From the NCBI RefSeq assembly GCF_008124865.1, contig NZ_VNHY01000002.1, positions 558,001-622,000 of the forward strand: a DNA stretch of 64,000 bases. Direction: 5' to 3'. The notes beneath the pieces are model-generated. The model was given only the letters and a program-made list of their open reading frames with translations, ran no database searches and was not told where the DNA came from. Shown in pieces: positions 25,312 through 34,790 of the stretch (position 1 is the first letter of the stretch; every line of letters begins with the position of its first letter). Source of the DNA: Fodinibius salinus (GTDB taxonomy: Bacteria; Bacteroidota; Rhodothermia; Balneolales; Balneolaceae). The position numbers and the translations under genes are program-made.

Positions 25312-27871
25312 TTCGGGAAATATTTTTGGCGGACTTTCGGAATCTCGGAAAATGGAAATTATCGGGATTCTAATTATGGCTGTCGGCGGTCTGCTGGGGT
25401 TGAGTATCATAACCTACGACCCGGGCGATTTTGCGGTCATCCAGTCCTTATCAAACGACAGTCTGTTTGCCCTTGACCAAGGTCCGGTATTACGGGTGCA
25501 GAATGCACTCGGAATTATTGGTGCTTATCTGGCTCAATTTTTTGTGCACTTGCTTTTTGGATATATGAGCATCATTGTGCCGTTTTTTATCATCAGTTAC
25601 GGCTGGTTTATTTTTCGTGATCGTGATACAAGTCCATTGCTATGGACTACGGCCTACGGCATTTGGAGTATGGTACTTTTTTCCACCATTCTGGGATGGA
25701 TGAATATTAATTACGATTTAGTATCATCTGTTTGGAGTGGGTCATCGGGCATTGCCACTGCGCAAGGTCTTCAAAAATTTACTGCTCCGGTGGGGTCCAT
25801 TATTATTCTCACCGTATTTTTTATTACAACTTTGCTGGCCTTTTTGGATCGTGATCTTCAGCAAACGGTAGAGCGATGTAAGGAATGGATTGCTGGTATT
25901 AAAGCATCTTTTGCAGAGTGGAAAGAAAAACGACGCCAGCGAAAAGAAGCAAAGCGCAAAGAAAAGAAACAACAAGAACAGCAACAAAAAGTTGAACAAC
26001 AGCGCAAAGCCGAGCGCCAGGCACAGCAGCGTACTCCCAAAGAGACTCAGCCACAACAGCAAAGCCGGCAAGAACCGGAGCGTAAGGAACAACAGTATCA
26101 AGAGCCCGAAGAGCAGGACGAAGGAGAAGATGATTCACAGTCTATAGCTGATATTGTGGCAAAATCGCAGAAGCAGGATCGGGAGCGTATACAGCAAGAA
26201 AAGGAGGATGTGCAATCGCTCGAAAACCGTCCGCGCGCTGATATTGAAAAGAATAAAGTTGCCGAAGCTGAAGAAGATGACGTTGATATTTCGGTCTATG
26301 TGGGTGAAGGAGATGAACAGGCCGATGAGAAAGAGCTAGACAAACAAAATAAAGACAAGGCTAAAGAAATTCCGCGGGTCAAATATAAGTTCCCGACTAT
26401 TGATTTGCTGGATTCTCCGCCCAATGAAGGCAATGACGTTGACCTTGATGAAATCAAAGAGAATAAACGTATTATTCTCGACAAGCTACAGCGCCACAAT
26501 ATTGAGATTCGCAGCATCAACGCTATTGTAGGTCCCACCGTTACACTTTATGAACTTGATCCAGCTCCTGATGTTAAGATCAGCAAGATCGAAAGTTATG
26601 CCAACGATCTGAAGATGGCAACGGCTGCAAAAGGATTACGTATTATGGCGCCAATCCCCGGTCGATCTGCCGTAGGTATTGAGGTGCCGAACGGAGCCCG
26701 TGAAACGGTATTTATAAAGACCGTTATTAATACCAAGAAATTTGTGGAAAGTGACCATGAGTTGCCGCTGGCTTTCGGTAAGACCATCGAGAATGATGTG
26801 TTTATGGTAGATCTGACGAAGATGCCGCACCTGTTGATTGCTGGTGCAACCGGATCCGGTAAAACAGTGGGTATCAATACTATTATTACCTGCCTGTTGT
26901 ATAAGTGTCATCCCGACGATCTGAAGTTTGTGATGATTGATCCCAAGAAGATTGAGCTATCGCTGTATCAAAAGATTGAAGATCACTTTTTAGCGACCTT
27001 GCCCGGTGAAGATGAGCCTATTGTTACGGATACAACGACAGCTCAGGAAACGCTGGAAAGCCTTACCAAAGAGATGGATGAGCGTTACGACTTGCTTAAA
27101 GAAGGAATGGTACGCAATATCCAAGCTTATAATGAGAAGTTTGATAATGGAGAACTGGACGAAGAAGAGGGGCATCGCCACTTGCCATACATTGTGGTAC
27201 TTATTGATGAGCTAGCTGATCTGATGATGACGGCCGGTAAACAAATTGAGGAACCTATTGCCAGGCTGGCTCAACTTGCCCGTGCAGTGGGCATCCATTT
27301 GGTGGTTGCTACTCAGCGTCCGTCGGTAAATGTTATTACCGGAACTATTAAGGCGAACTTTCCGGCGCGGATGGCTTATCAGGTGGCCTCGAAAGTGGAT
27401 TCCAGAACTATCCTCGATACCGGCGGTGCTGATCAGCTTATTGGCCGCGGAGATATGCTGTTTACCAACGGGGGTGGAATGACACGTATCCAGAATGCCT
27501 TTGTGTCTACTGAGGAGGTCGAAGAGATTACCGACTTTATTGGTAACCAGAAAGGGTATAATAAAAAGTATGAACTGCCTGTTTTACAAGATGAGTCTTC
27601 GTCGGGCGGTGACATTCCAGACCCGCTGGAAGATATTGACGAACTCTTTGAGTCAGCAGCCAAAGTGATTGTACTGCACCAGCAAGGTTCGGTATCACTG
27701 TTGCAGCGCAAGCTTAAAATTGGTTATAATCGTGCTGGCCGTATTGTAGATCAATTATTTAACGCAGGCATTGTGGGACCTTATCAGGGAAGCACGGCGC
27801 GCGATGTTCTGGTAGAAGATGAAGAAGAATTGGAACAAGTATTAGATGATCTTGACGAATTTGAACGATAG
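25295..27871 (+). CDS. ftsK: DNA translocase FtsK
   Basis: FtsK/SpoIIIE, the septum-bound DNA pump that clears chromosome ends from the closing division septum and activates dimer resolution. The 858-residue protein has four N-terminal membrane segments within about 20-190. Next is a low-complexity Gln/Glu/Lys/Arg linker (about 200-365). The alpha/beta motor follows, with Walker A GATGSGKTVG at about 514-523, FVMIDPKKIELS and the IDELADLMM Walker B, and the winged-helix gamma domain closes the protein at about 795-858 (VLHQQGSVSLLQRKLKIGYNRAGR, quoted short: SLLQRKLKIGYNRA), which reads KOPS sequences. It overlaps comB by 17 bases and is followed by an overlapping LolA-like gene. Confidence 0.97.
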   Translation: MTQQTNSGNIFGGLSESRKMEIIGILIMAVGGLLGLSIITYDPGDFAVIQSLSNDSLFALDQGPVLRVQNALGIIGAYLAQFFVHLLFGYMSIIVPFFIISYGWFIFRDRDTSPLLWTTAYGIWSMVLFSTILGWMNINYDLVSSVWSGSSGIATAQGLQKFTAPVGSIIILTVFFITTLLAFLDRDLQQTVERCKEWIAGIKASFAEWKEKRRQRKEAKRKEKKQQEQQQKVEQQRKAERQAQQRTPKETQPQQQSRQEPERKEQQYQEPEEQDEGEDDSQSIADIVAKSQKQDRERIQQEKEDVQSLENRPRADIEKNKVAEAEEDDVDISVYVGEGDEQADEKELDKQNKDKAKEIPRVKYKFPTIDLLDSPPNEGNDVDLDEIKENKRIILDKLQRHNIEIRSINAIVGPTVTLYELDPAPDVKISKIESYANDLKMATAAKGLRIMAPIPGRSAVGIEVPNGARETVFIKTVINTKKFVESDHELPLAFGKTIENDVFMVDLTKMPHLLIAGATGSGKTVGINTIITCLLYKCHPDDLKFVMIDPKKIELSLYQKIEDHFLATLPGEDEPIVTDTTTAQETLESLTKEMDERYDLLKEGMVRNIQAYNEKFDNGELDEEEGHRHLPYIVVLIDELADLMMTAGKQIEEPIARLAQLARAVGIHLVVATQRPSVNVITGTIKANFPARMAYQVASKVDSRTILDTGGADQLIGRGDMLFTNGGGMTRIQNAFVSTEEVEEITDFIGNQKGYNKKYELPVLQDESSSGGDIPDPLEDIDELFESAAKVIVLHQQGSVSLLQRKLKIGYNRAGRIVDQLFNAGIVGPYQGSTARDVLVEDEEELEQVLDDLDEFER

Positions 27872-28484
27872 CGTATTACAATTTTTGAGTTTTCTGTTCT
27901 TTTTATGCGGATGCTCACTTGCCCTTCAAGCACAAGACACTCCGCTGGATGACCTCAAACAAAAGTTTGAGACTAACTATATTTTTAAAGCCCAATTCCA
28001 CCATCAGTCCATTGATTCTTATACACAGGATACAATGTCCAGCCGTGGTCAAATTTGGGTCGGTGGCACCCAATATAAAGTGAAGACAGAGCATCAGACA
28101 GTTGTTGTAGATGGTAAAATGTCGATGGTATATGATAAAAATAGGAGCAGAGTCATTATCAGTAAATATGAACCTTCGGAAGATGATTTTGCTCCCTCCC
28201 GAATTTTAAATGGTATCGATTCTACCTTTACTGTACAGTCGCAGGAAATACGTGACAACCAGCATTATATTCGTCTCGGTTCAGACGATCCTTTTGCTAT
28301 CTATAAAAAAGTTGAAATTCATCTTGCCAAGACACTTATCCCGCAGAAGATCCGGGCGGTTGATCCTGTAGATAATGTGATTACGACCACCTTTAGCAAC
28401 GGAGAATTTGTAAGTCTTCGCAAAAACATTTTTGAATTGGATTATCCCGACAATACCGAAGTGGTAGATATGCGAAGTGAATAA
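27846..28484 (+). CDS. lolA: LolA-like outer-membrane lipoprotein carrier
   Basis: A 212-residue periplasmic LolA-like carrier, which shuttles lipoproteins from the LolCDE extractor to the outer membrane. A signal peptide (hydrophobic residues about 11-26, ending LALQAQ) is followed by the half-barrel pattern LDDLKQKFETNYIFKAQF, SSRGQIWVGGTQYKVK, VVVDGKMSMVYDKNRSRVIIS (quoted in pieces) and a final beta region with TTFSNGEFVSL. The ATG at 27846 lies inside the end of ftsK (26-base overlap), so expression is coupled. In many Bacteroidota a lolA-like gene directly follows ftsK, which supports the call. Confidence 0.85.
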   Translation: MILTNLNDSVLQFLSFLFFLCGCSLALQAQDTPLDDLKQKFETNYIFKAQFHHQSIDSYTQDTMSSRGQIWVGGTQYKVKTEHQTVVVDGKMSMVYDKNRSRVIISKYEPSEDDFAPSRILNGIDSTFTVQSQEIRDNQHYIRLGSDDPFAIYKKVEIHLAKTLIPQKIRAVDPVDNVITTTFSNGEFVSLRKNIFELDYPDNTEVVDMRSE

Positions 28485-28578
28485 AGAGAGGTTATTTTCA
28501 GGGATGGGGATAGCGAACAATCATCAGTATGCAGCTTAACGAAAGAATAGTGAACACCCAGTAATTCTTATTGGTTAA

Positions 28579-29628
28579 ATGTCCGAATCAAAAAAACCGT
28601 ATAAACGCGTATTAAAAATAGGGTTAGCCCTTGCATTGGGTGCGCTATTTATGTGGTTGGCCTTTCGTAATGTCCGGCTGCAAGAGGTGTGGCAGTATGC
28701 GCAAAATATACAGTTCGGCTGGATACTCCCCTTTGCTGTATCGGCCTTGCTTAGCCATGTTTTTAGAGCTGAGCGCTGGCGGTTGCTTATCGAACACGAC
28801 AATGATGAACTAGACCGGGTGACGCTTATTTCGGGGGTCTTGGTTGGCTATTTGATGAATATCGTCGGTCCACGGCTGGGAGAAGTTTCGCGCCCGCTGT
28901 ATGTAGCCAAAAAAGAAGACCTAAGCACCTCAAAGCTGATGGGCACCATTGTGCTCGAACGTATTATTGACGTAGTAGTCATGGCCTTTTTGATGCTTGT
29001 AGTTTCGGTGTATGTAATTTCAGATCCTGATTTATTGCGCCAAATTTTTGGAGATCAAACCATTAGTTTTTTAACGAATGAATCCAGTTTATCTACTTAT
29101 GGTTGGGCAGGGTTGCTGCTAATCGTTTTTGCAGCAATTGGATATCTGGGAATCAAATTTATTCTGTATTTGGGCTCCAAATTTGAAGTGCTACAAAAAT
29201 GGATTGATAAGGCTAAAAGTGCGCTTATCATGTTTAAAGATGGACTTCTTTCAGCCAGAGAAGTTGAGCGCTGGGGGCTTTTTGTAGTTTATACCGCCTG
29301 TATTTGGTTTTGCTATACGCTTATGACCTATATTCCTTTTTGGATGTTTGATCTGCAGGAAGTTTATAATCTTGACATGCTTGATGCCTTGGTCATCACT
29401 GTTATTTCGGCTATCGGTATTGCTATACCCTCACCCGGCGGTATTGGTACCTATCACTATTTTGTAAAACAGTCGTTACTGGTACTATATGCTGTCCCAG
29501 CGGTTACCGGTATTGCTTATGCCACAGTTACCCATGCCTCTATGGTAATTTTTGTAGCAAGTATTACGCCCGTGTTTTTATTTATTGATAAACTTAGATC
29601 CACAAAGGCCGGTAAATCGGTTGTTTAG
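28579..29628 (+). CDS. Lysylphosphatidylglycerol synthase-type membrane domain protein (UPF0104/flippase-like)
   Basis: A 349-residue inner-membrane protein with about eight hydrophobic segments, matching the flippase-like domain of MprF (UPF0104/AglD family) without the aminoacyl transferase half. Markers are FRAERWRLLIEH near 61-72, VGYLMNIVGPRLGEVSRPLYV near 91 (the GPRLGEVSRP motif), TSKLMGTIVLERIIDVV near 115 and the C-terminal ISAIGIAIPSPGGIGTYHY near 277. The lipid moved, if any, is unknown. It follows lolA by 94 bases and may be part of the ftsK transcript. Confidence 0.85.
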   Translation: MSESKKPYKRVLKIGLALALGALFMWLAFRNVRLQEVWQYAQNIQFGWILPFAVSALLSHVFRAERWRLLIEHDNDELDRVTLISGVLVGYLMNIVGPRLGEVSRPLYVAKKEDLSTSKLMGTIVLERIIDVVVMAFLMLVVSVYVISDPDLLRQIFGDQTISFLTNESSLSTYGWAGLLLIVFAAIGYLGIKFILYLGSKFEVLQKWIDKAKSALIMFKDGLLSAREVERWGLFVVYTACIWFCYTLMTYIPFWMFDLQEVYNLDMLDALVITVISAIGIAIPSPGGIGTYHYFVKQSLLVLYAVPAVTGIAYATVTHASMVIFVASITPVFLFIDKLRSTKAGKSVV

Positions 29629-29764
29629 GACAGGTTAGGATTTTTTTAGACTGATTCTTTAATTATTGGAAACAGTTACATTCTTTTGGGATATAAAAAG
29701 GAGTTGGACTATTAATCGTTGCCAAAAAATTAGTACCTTATCGAAAGGTTTTCTTTCAGTGAGT

Positions 29765-31501
29765 ATGACGAGCTTTATGAAAAAAATTGTACCATTTACA
29801 TTTGTACTTTTATGGGCACTGTTCATTGCATTGCCGGCCAGTGGTCAAGATCAGCAACAGGGGAGTGAAAATTCACTACTCCCGGAAATAGATCCTCAGG
29901 ATATTGAAATTCGCAGTCAGTTTAAGGCCCAGTTCCCCGGTCTGCGGCGGCAGCCCATTCTGGGTTTTGATCCTACACCGCGTGTCTATCAGATTGATCC
30001 CAACCGCACGCCCTATTTAGAAGACCGCGATCAGGCTGTAGCTGATCTGGAAGTTAGTAATTTGTCACGTCCGGCCCCTCCGGAATATACCCCCTTTCAT
30101 TATTCTTCTGATATTAATGCCTTTGCCCGTATGGGGATAGGCAGTTATCTGAGTCCCGAAGCCCAATTTTGGGGTGTCAGCCGTATATCTGATAAAAGTT
30201 ATGTGGGAGGTAATTTTGATTATAGTTCCTCCGATGGTCACCTGCAGAACCAAGCCAGTAGCTTTCGTTTTGTGGATGCCAATGGCCAATTTGTAACGAA
30301 GTTGAGCTCCGAAGGTAAGCTAAGTTTCACAGGCGGGTATGCCAACAGCTTTAATCAATTACCGAACTATGGTTCGGGTGGTCCTATTCCTGATAACGCT
30401 CGTAAAACATACAGTGGATTTCGATTGGGGGCAGGATTTGATCATCACAAGAATACGGTGACTGGCTGGAAAGTCCGCGCTAACGTTCGATATTTTAATA
30501 CTGGGCTGGATAATGCAGGCAGTCTGCTCACACAGGAATCTGAAGAGCGAGTGTTTAACATTTCTGTAGCAAAGCAGTGGGCCGGTTCGCATCCCAACGA
30601 AGTATTCACCATTAAGGGAGGGACAAATGGTGGGAATTATGAGCATAATACATCCTCTGGCATAATAAATGACAGTTGGATTACGGCACGCGGCGGCGTG
30701 GGGTATGAGCGACTCTTTAATTATCAGACACAGCTTTCTGCTGATGCGCAGATTTTTTATATCGATAATCCATTTAGGGATAATATTTATTTTGGTCCGT
30801 CTGTAGTGGTGGAACAGACGATAACAGATATGTTAAGTGTAAAGCTGCAGGCCAAGGGTCGCCCGACGGTTACTACGCTCGAAGATCACCAGACTCAAAA
30901 TCGTTTTTTGGGAACGGATGATCGTCTGCAGCACTCATATCGCATAAATGGATCGGCGGAGGTGCAGGTAGCACACGATAAGTTAGGCTCGCTGGATGTA
31001 GGTATCCGGTATGAAAATACGTCCAATGACCCTGTATATGCCAGAGACAGAAATAATTTGGGAACCTCTGTTTTAGACTTTTACGGTATAGCTTATTTGG
31101 ATACCTATACTATTGGAGCTTATGCCAATGCCACGCATCAGCTTGTTCCAGAACGGCTTTGGTTTGATGCAAAGATTTATTGGCAGTCGCCGAAGGTACA
31201 AGGTGGCGGACGCACCCCATACGAAGAAAAGGTAGGTATAAGTTCCACGTTTCGAGCACGGTTTTTTGATAGATTAACTATTGAACTATGGGGTGACTAT
31301 ATAGGATCCCGGGAGACTTTTCGAACAAATAGTACGTTGTCCGGTTATGTGATAACGGGTAGCCGCGCTGAAATGAATATTACTAAAAATGTTGGGGCTT
31401 ACGTTAAATTTGTGAATATTCTTAACCAAGACTATCAGGTTTGGCAAGGATATGCTGAACGGCCGTTTCAAGTGTACGGTGGCTTAACTGTAAAATTATA
31501 A
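29765..31501 (+). CDS. Outer-membrane beta-barrel protein, TonB-receptor-like but without a plug
   Basis: A 578-residue exported protein. The signal peptide follows the ATG at 29765 (a second ATG at 29777 is equally possible), ending near ASGQ; the open frame extends upstream to a TTG at 29666 but those residues precede the signal sequence. After about 110 residues without a known domain (conserved-looking LRRQPILGFDPTPRVYQIDP), the rest is a series of amphipathic strands and turns with aromatic residues. It ends in a NILNQDYQVWQGYAERPF segment and a final strand like those of TonB-dependent receptors. No plug or TonB box is visible. The ExbB-ExbD-TonB genes 2-4 kb downstream make a functional link possible. 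Confidence 0.8.
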   Translation: MTSFMKKIVPFTFVLLWALFIALPASGQDQQQGSENSLLPEIDPQDIEIRSQFKAQFPGLRRQPILGFDPTPRVYQIDPNRTPYLEDRDQAVADLEVSNLSRPAPPEYTPFHYSSDINAFARMGIGSYLSPEAQFWGVSRISDKSYVGGNFDYSSSDGHLQNQASSFRFVDANGQFVTKLSSEGKLSFTGGYANSFNQLPNYGSGGPIPDNARKTYSGFRLGAGFDHHKNTVTGWKVRANVRYFNTGLDNAGSLLTQESEERVFNISVAKQWAGSHPNEVFTIKGGTNGGNYEHNTSSGIINDSWITARGGVGYERLFNYQTQLSADAQIFYIDNPFRDNIYFGPSVVVEQTITDMLSVKLQAKGRPTVTTLEDHQTQNRFLGTDDRLQHSYRINGSAEVQVAHDKLGSLDVGIRYENTSNDPVYARDRNNLGTSVLDFYGIAYLDTYTIGAYANATHQLVPERLWFDAKIYWQSPKVQGGGRTPYEEKVGISSTFRARFFDRLTIELWGDYIGSRETFRTNSTLSGYVITGSRAEMNITKNVGAYVKFVNILNQDYQVWQGYAERPFQVYGGLTVKL

Positions 31502-31507
31502 TATGTG

Positions 31508-31711
31508 ATGGATAGTGATTTTCTACAGGCATTTTCGGAGGTAGTTCGTAATGAGGTATCCCAAAATAATGAAGTGCATGTAGAGGGCATCGGATGCTTT
31601 GTTTCGGAGCATCAAAAGCAATATCAGAAAAAGTTTGACGACGGACGTGTTGTGATGATGCCCCCAAAGAATACTATCAGTTTTATTCCTAAAAAGGATT
31701 CGGAGGTATGA
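31508..31711 (+). CDS. Minimal HU/IHF-like domain protein
   Basis: A 67-residue protein resembling a truncated HU/IHF fold: a helical start (FLQAFSEVVRNEVSQ) followed by HVEGIGCFVSEH, where HU-like proteins have L.GFG.F, and a final strand PKNTISFIP where HU has GR.P.TG..I.I. The dimer arms are short. It starts at the ATG at 31508 (a GTG lies one codon upstream), six bases after the barrel gene's stop, and its stop overlaps the next gene's ATG (ATGA). The next protein begins with a second HU-like domain, so the two may pair. DNA binding is inferred only. Confidence 0.7.
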   Translation: MDSDFLQAFSEVVRNEVSQNNEVHVEGIGCFVSEHQKQYQKKFDDGRVVMMPPKNTISFIPKKDSEV

Positions 31712-33606
31712 TTATCGACAAGCAAGAGCTTATACAACTTCTCGTAAACAAGACTGATTTAGATGAACAAGAGGTTCGAAATCAGCTTGCAGAACTGATC
31801 AAAAAAATTAAAAATGCTGCCCAAGAGGGCAAAGAGTTCGAAATAGAAGCGTTTGGGACCTTTTCGATGGAAGAGGGAATGCTGCAGTTTACCCCCAGCG
31901 AAACGCTTTCGACCGAAATCAACAATAAGTACTCGGGTATGAAACCCATTGAGTTGATTGGTTCATTTGAAGGAATTGATGAAGAAGGACCGACTGTAGA
32001 AGAGCAGCAGAATCGAGAAACCGATGATACTGAAGAAAAAGGATCGGTGTTTGATGAAGCTTTCGGCAAAAAAGAAGGAAAAGATAAAAAAGAAGGTGGG
32101 TTTAGCCTCGAAGGGTTTAAATCTACTCCCCAGGGAGGAGCAAAGCCAGAGTCCGAAGAAGAGGAAAAAACCGACGAGCCCGAGCAGGCGGAGACTGAGA
32201 GTACTGATGAAGAGCCTGAAAAGGAGGAAGCACCCGAGCATCAAACAGAAGAACCGGTAGCTGAAGAGGATGACTTAAAAGAAGATTTAGTGGAAGCTTC
32301 ATCAGCGACGGAGGATTCCGAGGAGGAAGCAGATGTAGTGGAGCCGGATGAAGAAGATGCATTTGATTTAGCAGCATTTACAGGTGAATCCGAAGATGAA
32401 GAAGAGTCTGAGTCTGAAACCGAAGAAATTGATATTTCGGACGAATCAGAAGATATAACGGAGGAAGAGCCTGATGAGCAAGAAACACTTGCTTCTGAAG
32501 AAACAGCTTCCCAAGAAAAAGCGGAAGCTGAACCCACCTCAGAAACAACGGAAGAAAAAGCAGAAGAAGAACCATCCGAAGAAAAATTTAACCTGGATGC
32601 TTTTATTGGTCCTGAGGAGCCTGAGAAAACAGACAGTAAAGGAAAAGGGGAAGAACCAGAAGGCGATGAACAAGAAGAGGTGGCCAAAGATAAAGAAGAG
32701 CCGGAGCCATCTGAAGAGGTCGATTATCTACAGCACGGCTTAAAGGATACATCGGCATCTGATGAAGATGAGTCTGTATCTGAAGAGGAGCTGCAAGACG
32801 ATGTGGTTGAAGCAGGGATTGATGACGAAGAAGAGCTTGTGGCTGAGGAACGGGAAGAAGAGGATGAGCCCGAACCTGTATTAGATAAAGAATCTTCTGC
32901 AACAGCAGATGAAACCGACAAAGAGAAGCCCATTGAGCGTATATTGGCAGTAGCCGTAGTGATTATTGTCATTGTATTAATAGGATTGAAAGTCTATGAT
33001 CTGGGCCTGCTGGGCAATAAAAGCTCTGATAGTACGTCAACAATATCAGAAGTGCCAGCAGAGCAACAGCAAACGCCGAACCAACAGCAGGATGAGGTAC
33101 CGGCAAACCAGCAGCAAATTGATCAGCAGGAGTCAACGAACGGTGAACAGGCATCATCCGATGAGCAAGAAGGCCAAATGACTGATCAAACGGGCGCCAC
33201 TACATCAGAAACCGGAGATACTGGTTCTGGTGAAAAATCTGAGCAGAATACGGAACCTGAGGCGTCCGAAGAAGTACAAAATGATGACATGTCCGAACAA
33301 GAAGCAGTTGAGGAGTCGCAGCAAACATCGCAGAACACCTATGGACTGCATGGGCAGGAGAATTCATCTATTGTTGAGGGATATACCATTGTGATTCACT
33401 CATTCCAAAACAATGAAACGGCGATTAATAAGAAGGCGGAGCTTCGTGAACAGGGATTTCGCGTACTGATTCGCCAAGCTACGGTTAACGGCACAACTTA
33501 TTACCGGGTGGCACTTGGACAGTTTGAGACCTTATCAGCAGCCAAGAGTGCAACTAGTGATCTGCCGGAGCGTTACCGTGGCAATAACTTTATTCAACAA
33601 ATTTAA
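31708..33606 (+). CDS. HU-like/SPOR membrane protein with very long acidic linker
   Basis: A 632-residue protein with an unusual order. Residues 1-85 are an HU-like domain (DKQELIQLLVNKTDLDEQEV, IEAFGTFSMEEG). Residues about 90-405 are an extremely acidic, low-complexity Glu/Asp/Ser linker with KFNLDAFIGPEE-like and FDLAAFTGESE-like short repeats. One membrane segment lies at about 411-429, then a Gln/Ser/Thr-rich periplasmic stretch, and a SPOR domain at about 556-632 (GYTIVIHSFQNNETAINKKA). SPOR domains bind denuded septal peptidoglycan. The topology puts the HU domain in the cytoplasm, so the protein could tie nucleoid or acidic-linker interactions to the division site. It is translationally coupled to the small HU gene. 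Confidence 0.85.
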   Translation: MIIDKQELIQLLVNKTDLDEQEVRNQLAELIKKIKNAAQEGKEFEIEAFGTFSMEEGMLQFTPSETLSTEINNKYSGMKPIELIGSFEGIDEEGPTVEEQQNRETDDTEEKGSVFDEAFGKKEGKDKKEGGFSLEGFKSTPQGGAKPESEEEEKTDEPEQAETESTDEEPEKEEAPEHQTEEPVAEEDDLKEDLVEASSATEDSEEEADVVEPDEEDAFDLAAFTGESEDEEESESETEEIDISDESEDITEEEPDEQETLASEETASQEKAEAEPTSETTEEKAEEEPSEEKFNLDAFIGPEEPEKTDSKGKGEEPEGDEQEEVAKDKEEPEPSEEVDYLQHGLKDTSASDEDESVSEEELQDDVVEAGIDDEEELVAEEREEEDEPEPVLDKESSATADETDKEKPIERILAVAVVIIVIVLIGLKVYDLGLLGNKSSDSTSTISEVPAEQQQTPNQQQDEVPANQQQIDQQESTNGEQASSDEQEGQMTDQTGATTSETGDTGSGEKSEQNTEPEASEEVQNDDMSEQEAVEESQQTSQNTYGLHGQENSSIVEGYTIVIHSFQNNETAINKKAELREQGFRVLIRQATVNGTTYYRVALGQFETLSAAKSATSDLPERYRGNNFIQQI

Positions 33607-33633
33607 TTACTGAACAGTTATTAGATTTTTCTT

Positions 33634-34371
33634 ATGCAACTATTCGTTTTCTTTTTGATACAAACGCAAAGCGACACCGCTGCGGCTGCAGATTCATTGA
33701 GTCTGGCAGCCCAGCAAGATAATATGTCAATGTTTGAGCTGCTATCCGAAGGTGGAGTGCTGATGATTCCACTGTTCATATTATCGCTGGTAGCTATATA
33801 TGTAATAGCAGAACGGTGGCGGTCACTCAATAATGCCCGTATTGAAGTTGACGGATTTTTACGCACCGTTGGGGAGATGCTTAAAGACGGTGATCGGGAA
33901 CGAGCACTTACCTATTGCGATGGCATTGATAAACCACTGCCCCGAATCTTTAAAGCAGGTATCCGTCGGCTGGGTCGCTCTATTCGTGATATTGAAGATG
34001 CCCTTAGCAACGCCGGCAAAAAAGAAATTTATCATCTCGAGAAGCGGATGAACTGGTTAGCGACCATTGCCGGTGTAGCGCCGCTCATCGGTTTTACCGG
34101 AACGGTAACCGGTATGATTGAGGCATTTATGGATATCCAGTCGCTGCAGGGGAATGTAAACCCCAGTGTGCTGGCGGGCGGTATATGGGAAGCGCTCATT
34201 ACTACGGCTACGGGACTAATTGTCGGTATTATTGCTTATGGATTTTATAATTTCTTGCTCGGAAAAATAAATCGTATGGTTCACGAGTTAGAAAATGCTT
34301 CGGCTGATTTTATTGATATGCTACAGTCGCCGTCAAGCAAAAGTAAAAAAGAACGCACGAAGGTAGGATAA
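33634..34371 (+). CDS. exbB: ExbB/TolQ-type proton channel
   Basis: A 245-residue MotA/TolQ/ExbB channel protein that with ExbD uses the proton gradient to energise TonB or a Tol system. Three membrane segments are seen: about 46-66 after a short periplasmic N-terminus, about 148-168 (IAGVAPLIGFTGTVTGMI, the family signature) and about 185-210 (ITTATGLIVGIIAYGFYNF). The cytoplasmic domain lies between the first two. It starts 28 bases after the SPOR gene and its stop overlaps the ExbD start by one base (TAATG). Confidence 0.94.
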   Translation: MQLFVFFLIQTQSDTAAAADSLSLAAQQDNMSMFELLSEGGVLMIPLFILSLVAIYVIAERWRSLNNARIEVDGFLRTVGEMLKDGDRERALTYCDGIDKPLPRIFKAGIRRLGRSIRDIEDALSNAGKKEIYHLEKRMNWLATIAGVAPLIGFTGTVTGMIEAFMDIQSLQGNVNPSVLAGGIWEALITTATGLIVGIIAYGFYNFLLGKINRMVHELENASADFIDMLQSPSSKSKKERTKVG

Positions 34372-34781
34372 TGGATTTTCGCAAAGATGATGATAGCATG
34401 GAACCGTTGACGATGTTTTCACAGTCGTCACTGACAGATATTGTGCTATTGCTACTTATTTTCTTTTTGTTGACATCCTCCTTTGTTACCAATTTTGGTA
34501 TCAAAGTGGATATCCCCAAAGCAGAGACTGGTGCGCAAACACAATCGGATTTTATTACTGTTGCGGTAACGAATGATGGTGAGTTTTATGTAAATGGTGA
34601 ATTAACCAGTAGTGGCATGTTATCATCGGCCATTCGCGATGCAAAGCAATCAAGCCCACAGGGCACAATGGTGTTGCGAGCAGATAAAGAAGCGATTATT
34701 GATAATGCCGTGCGAGTGATGAATATTGCCAAAGCCCTGGAGCTTAAAATTGTGATGGCTACCGAGCAGTCTTCAAGATAG
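34371..34781 (+). CDS. exbD: ExbD/TolR-type biopolymer transport protein
   Basis: A 136-residue ExbD/TolR protein. The single membrane helix (LTDIVLLLLIFFLLTSSFV, about 21-39) carries the essential proton-path Asp23. The periplasmic domain follows, with VDIPKAETG after the helix and a VLRADKEAIIDNAVRVMNIAKAL segment typical of the family (quoted in part: RADKEAIIDNAV). It overlaps exbB by one base and precedes tonB by nine bases: a tight three-gene unit. Confidence 0.94.
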   Translation: MDFRKDDDSMEPLTMFSQSSLTDIVLLLLIFFLLTSSFVTNFGIKVDIPKAETGAQTQSDFITVAVTNDGEFYVNGELTSSGMLSSAIRDAKQSSPQGTMVLRADKEAIIDNAVRVMNIAKALELKIVMATEQSSR

Positions 34782-34790
34782 AGATGCGTA

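Noticed and set aside
25742-26147. Open frames on both strands within the ftsK linker
   Set aside because: Low-complexity shadows of the Gln/Glu/Lys linker; the intact FtsK frame explains the region.
32241-32972. Long open frames on the minus strand and other plus frames inside the acidic region of the HU/SPOR gene
   Set aside because: They are Ser- or Lys-rich low-complexity shadows of GAA/GAT-rich codons; the plus-strand frame has recognisable domains at both ends.
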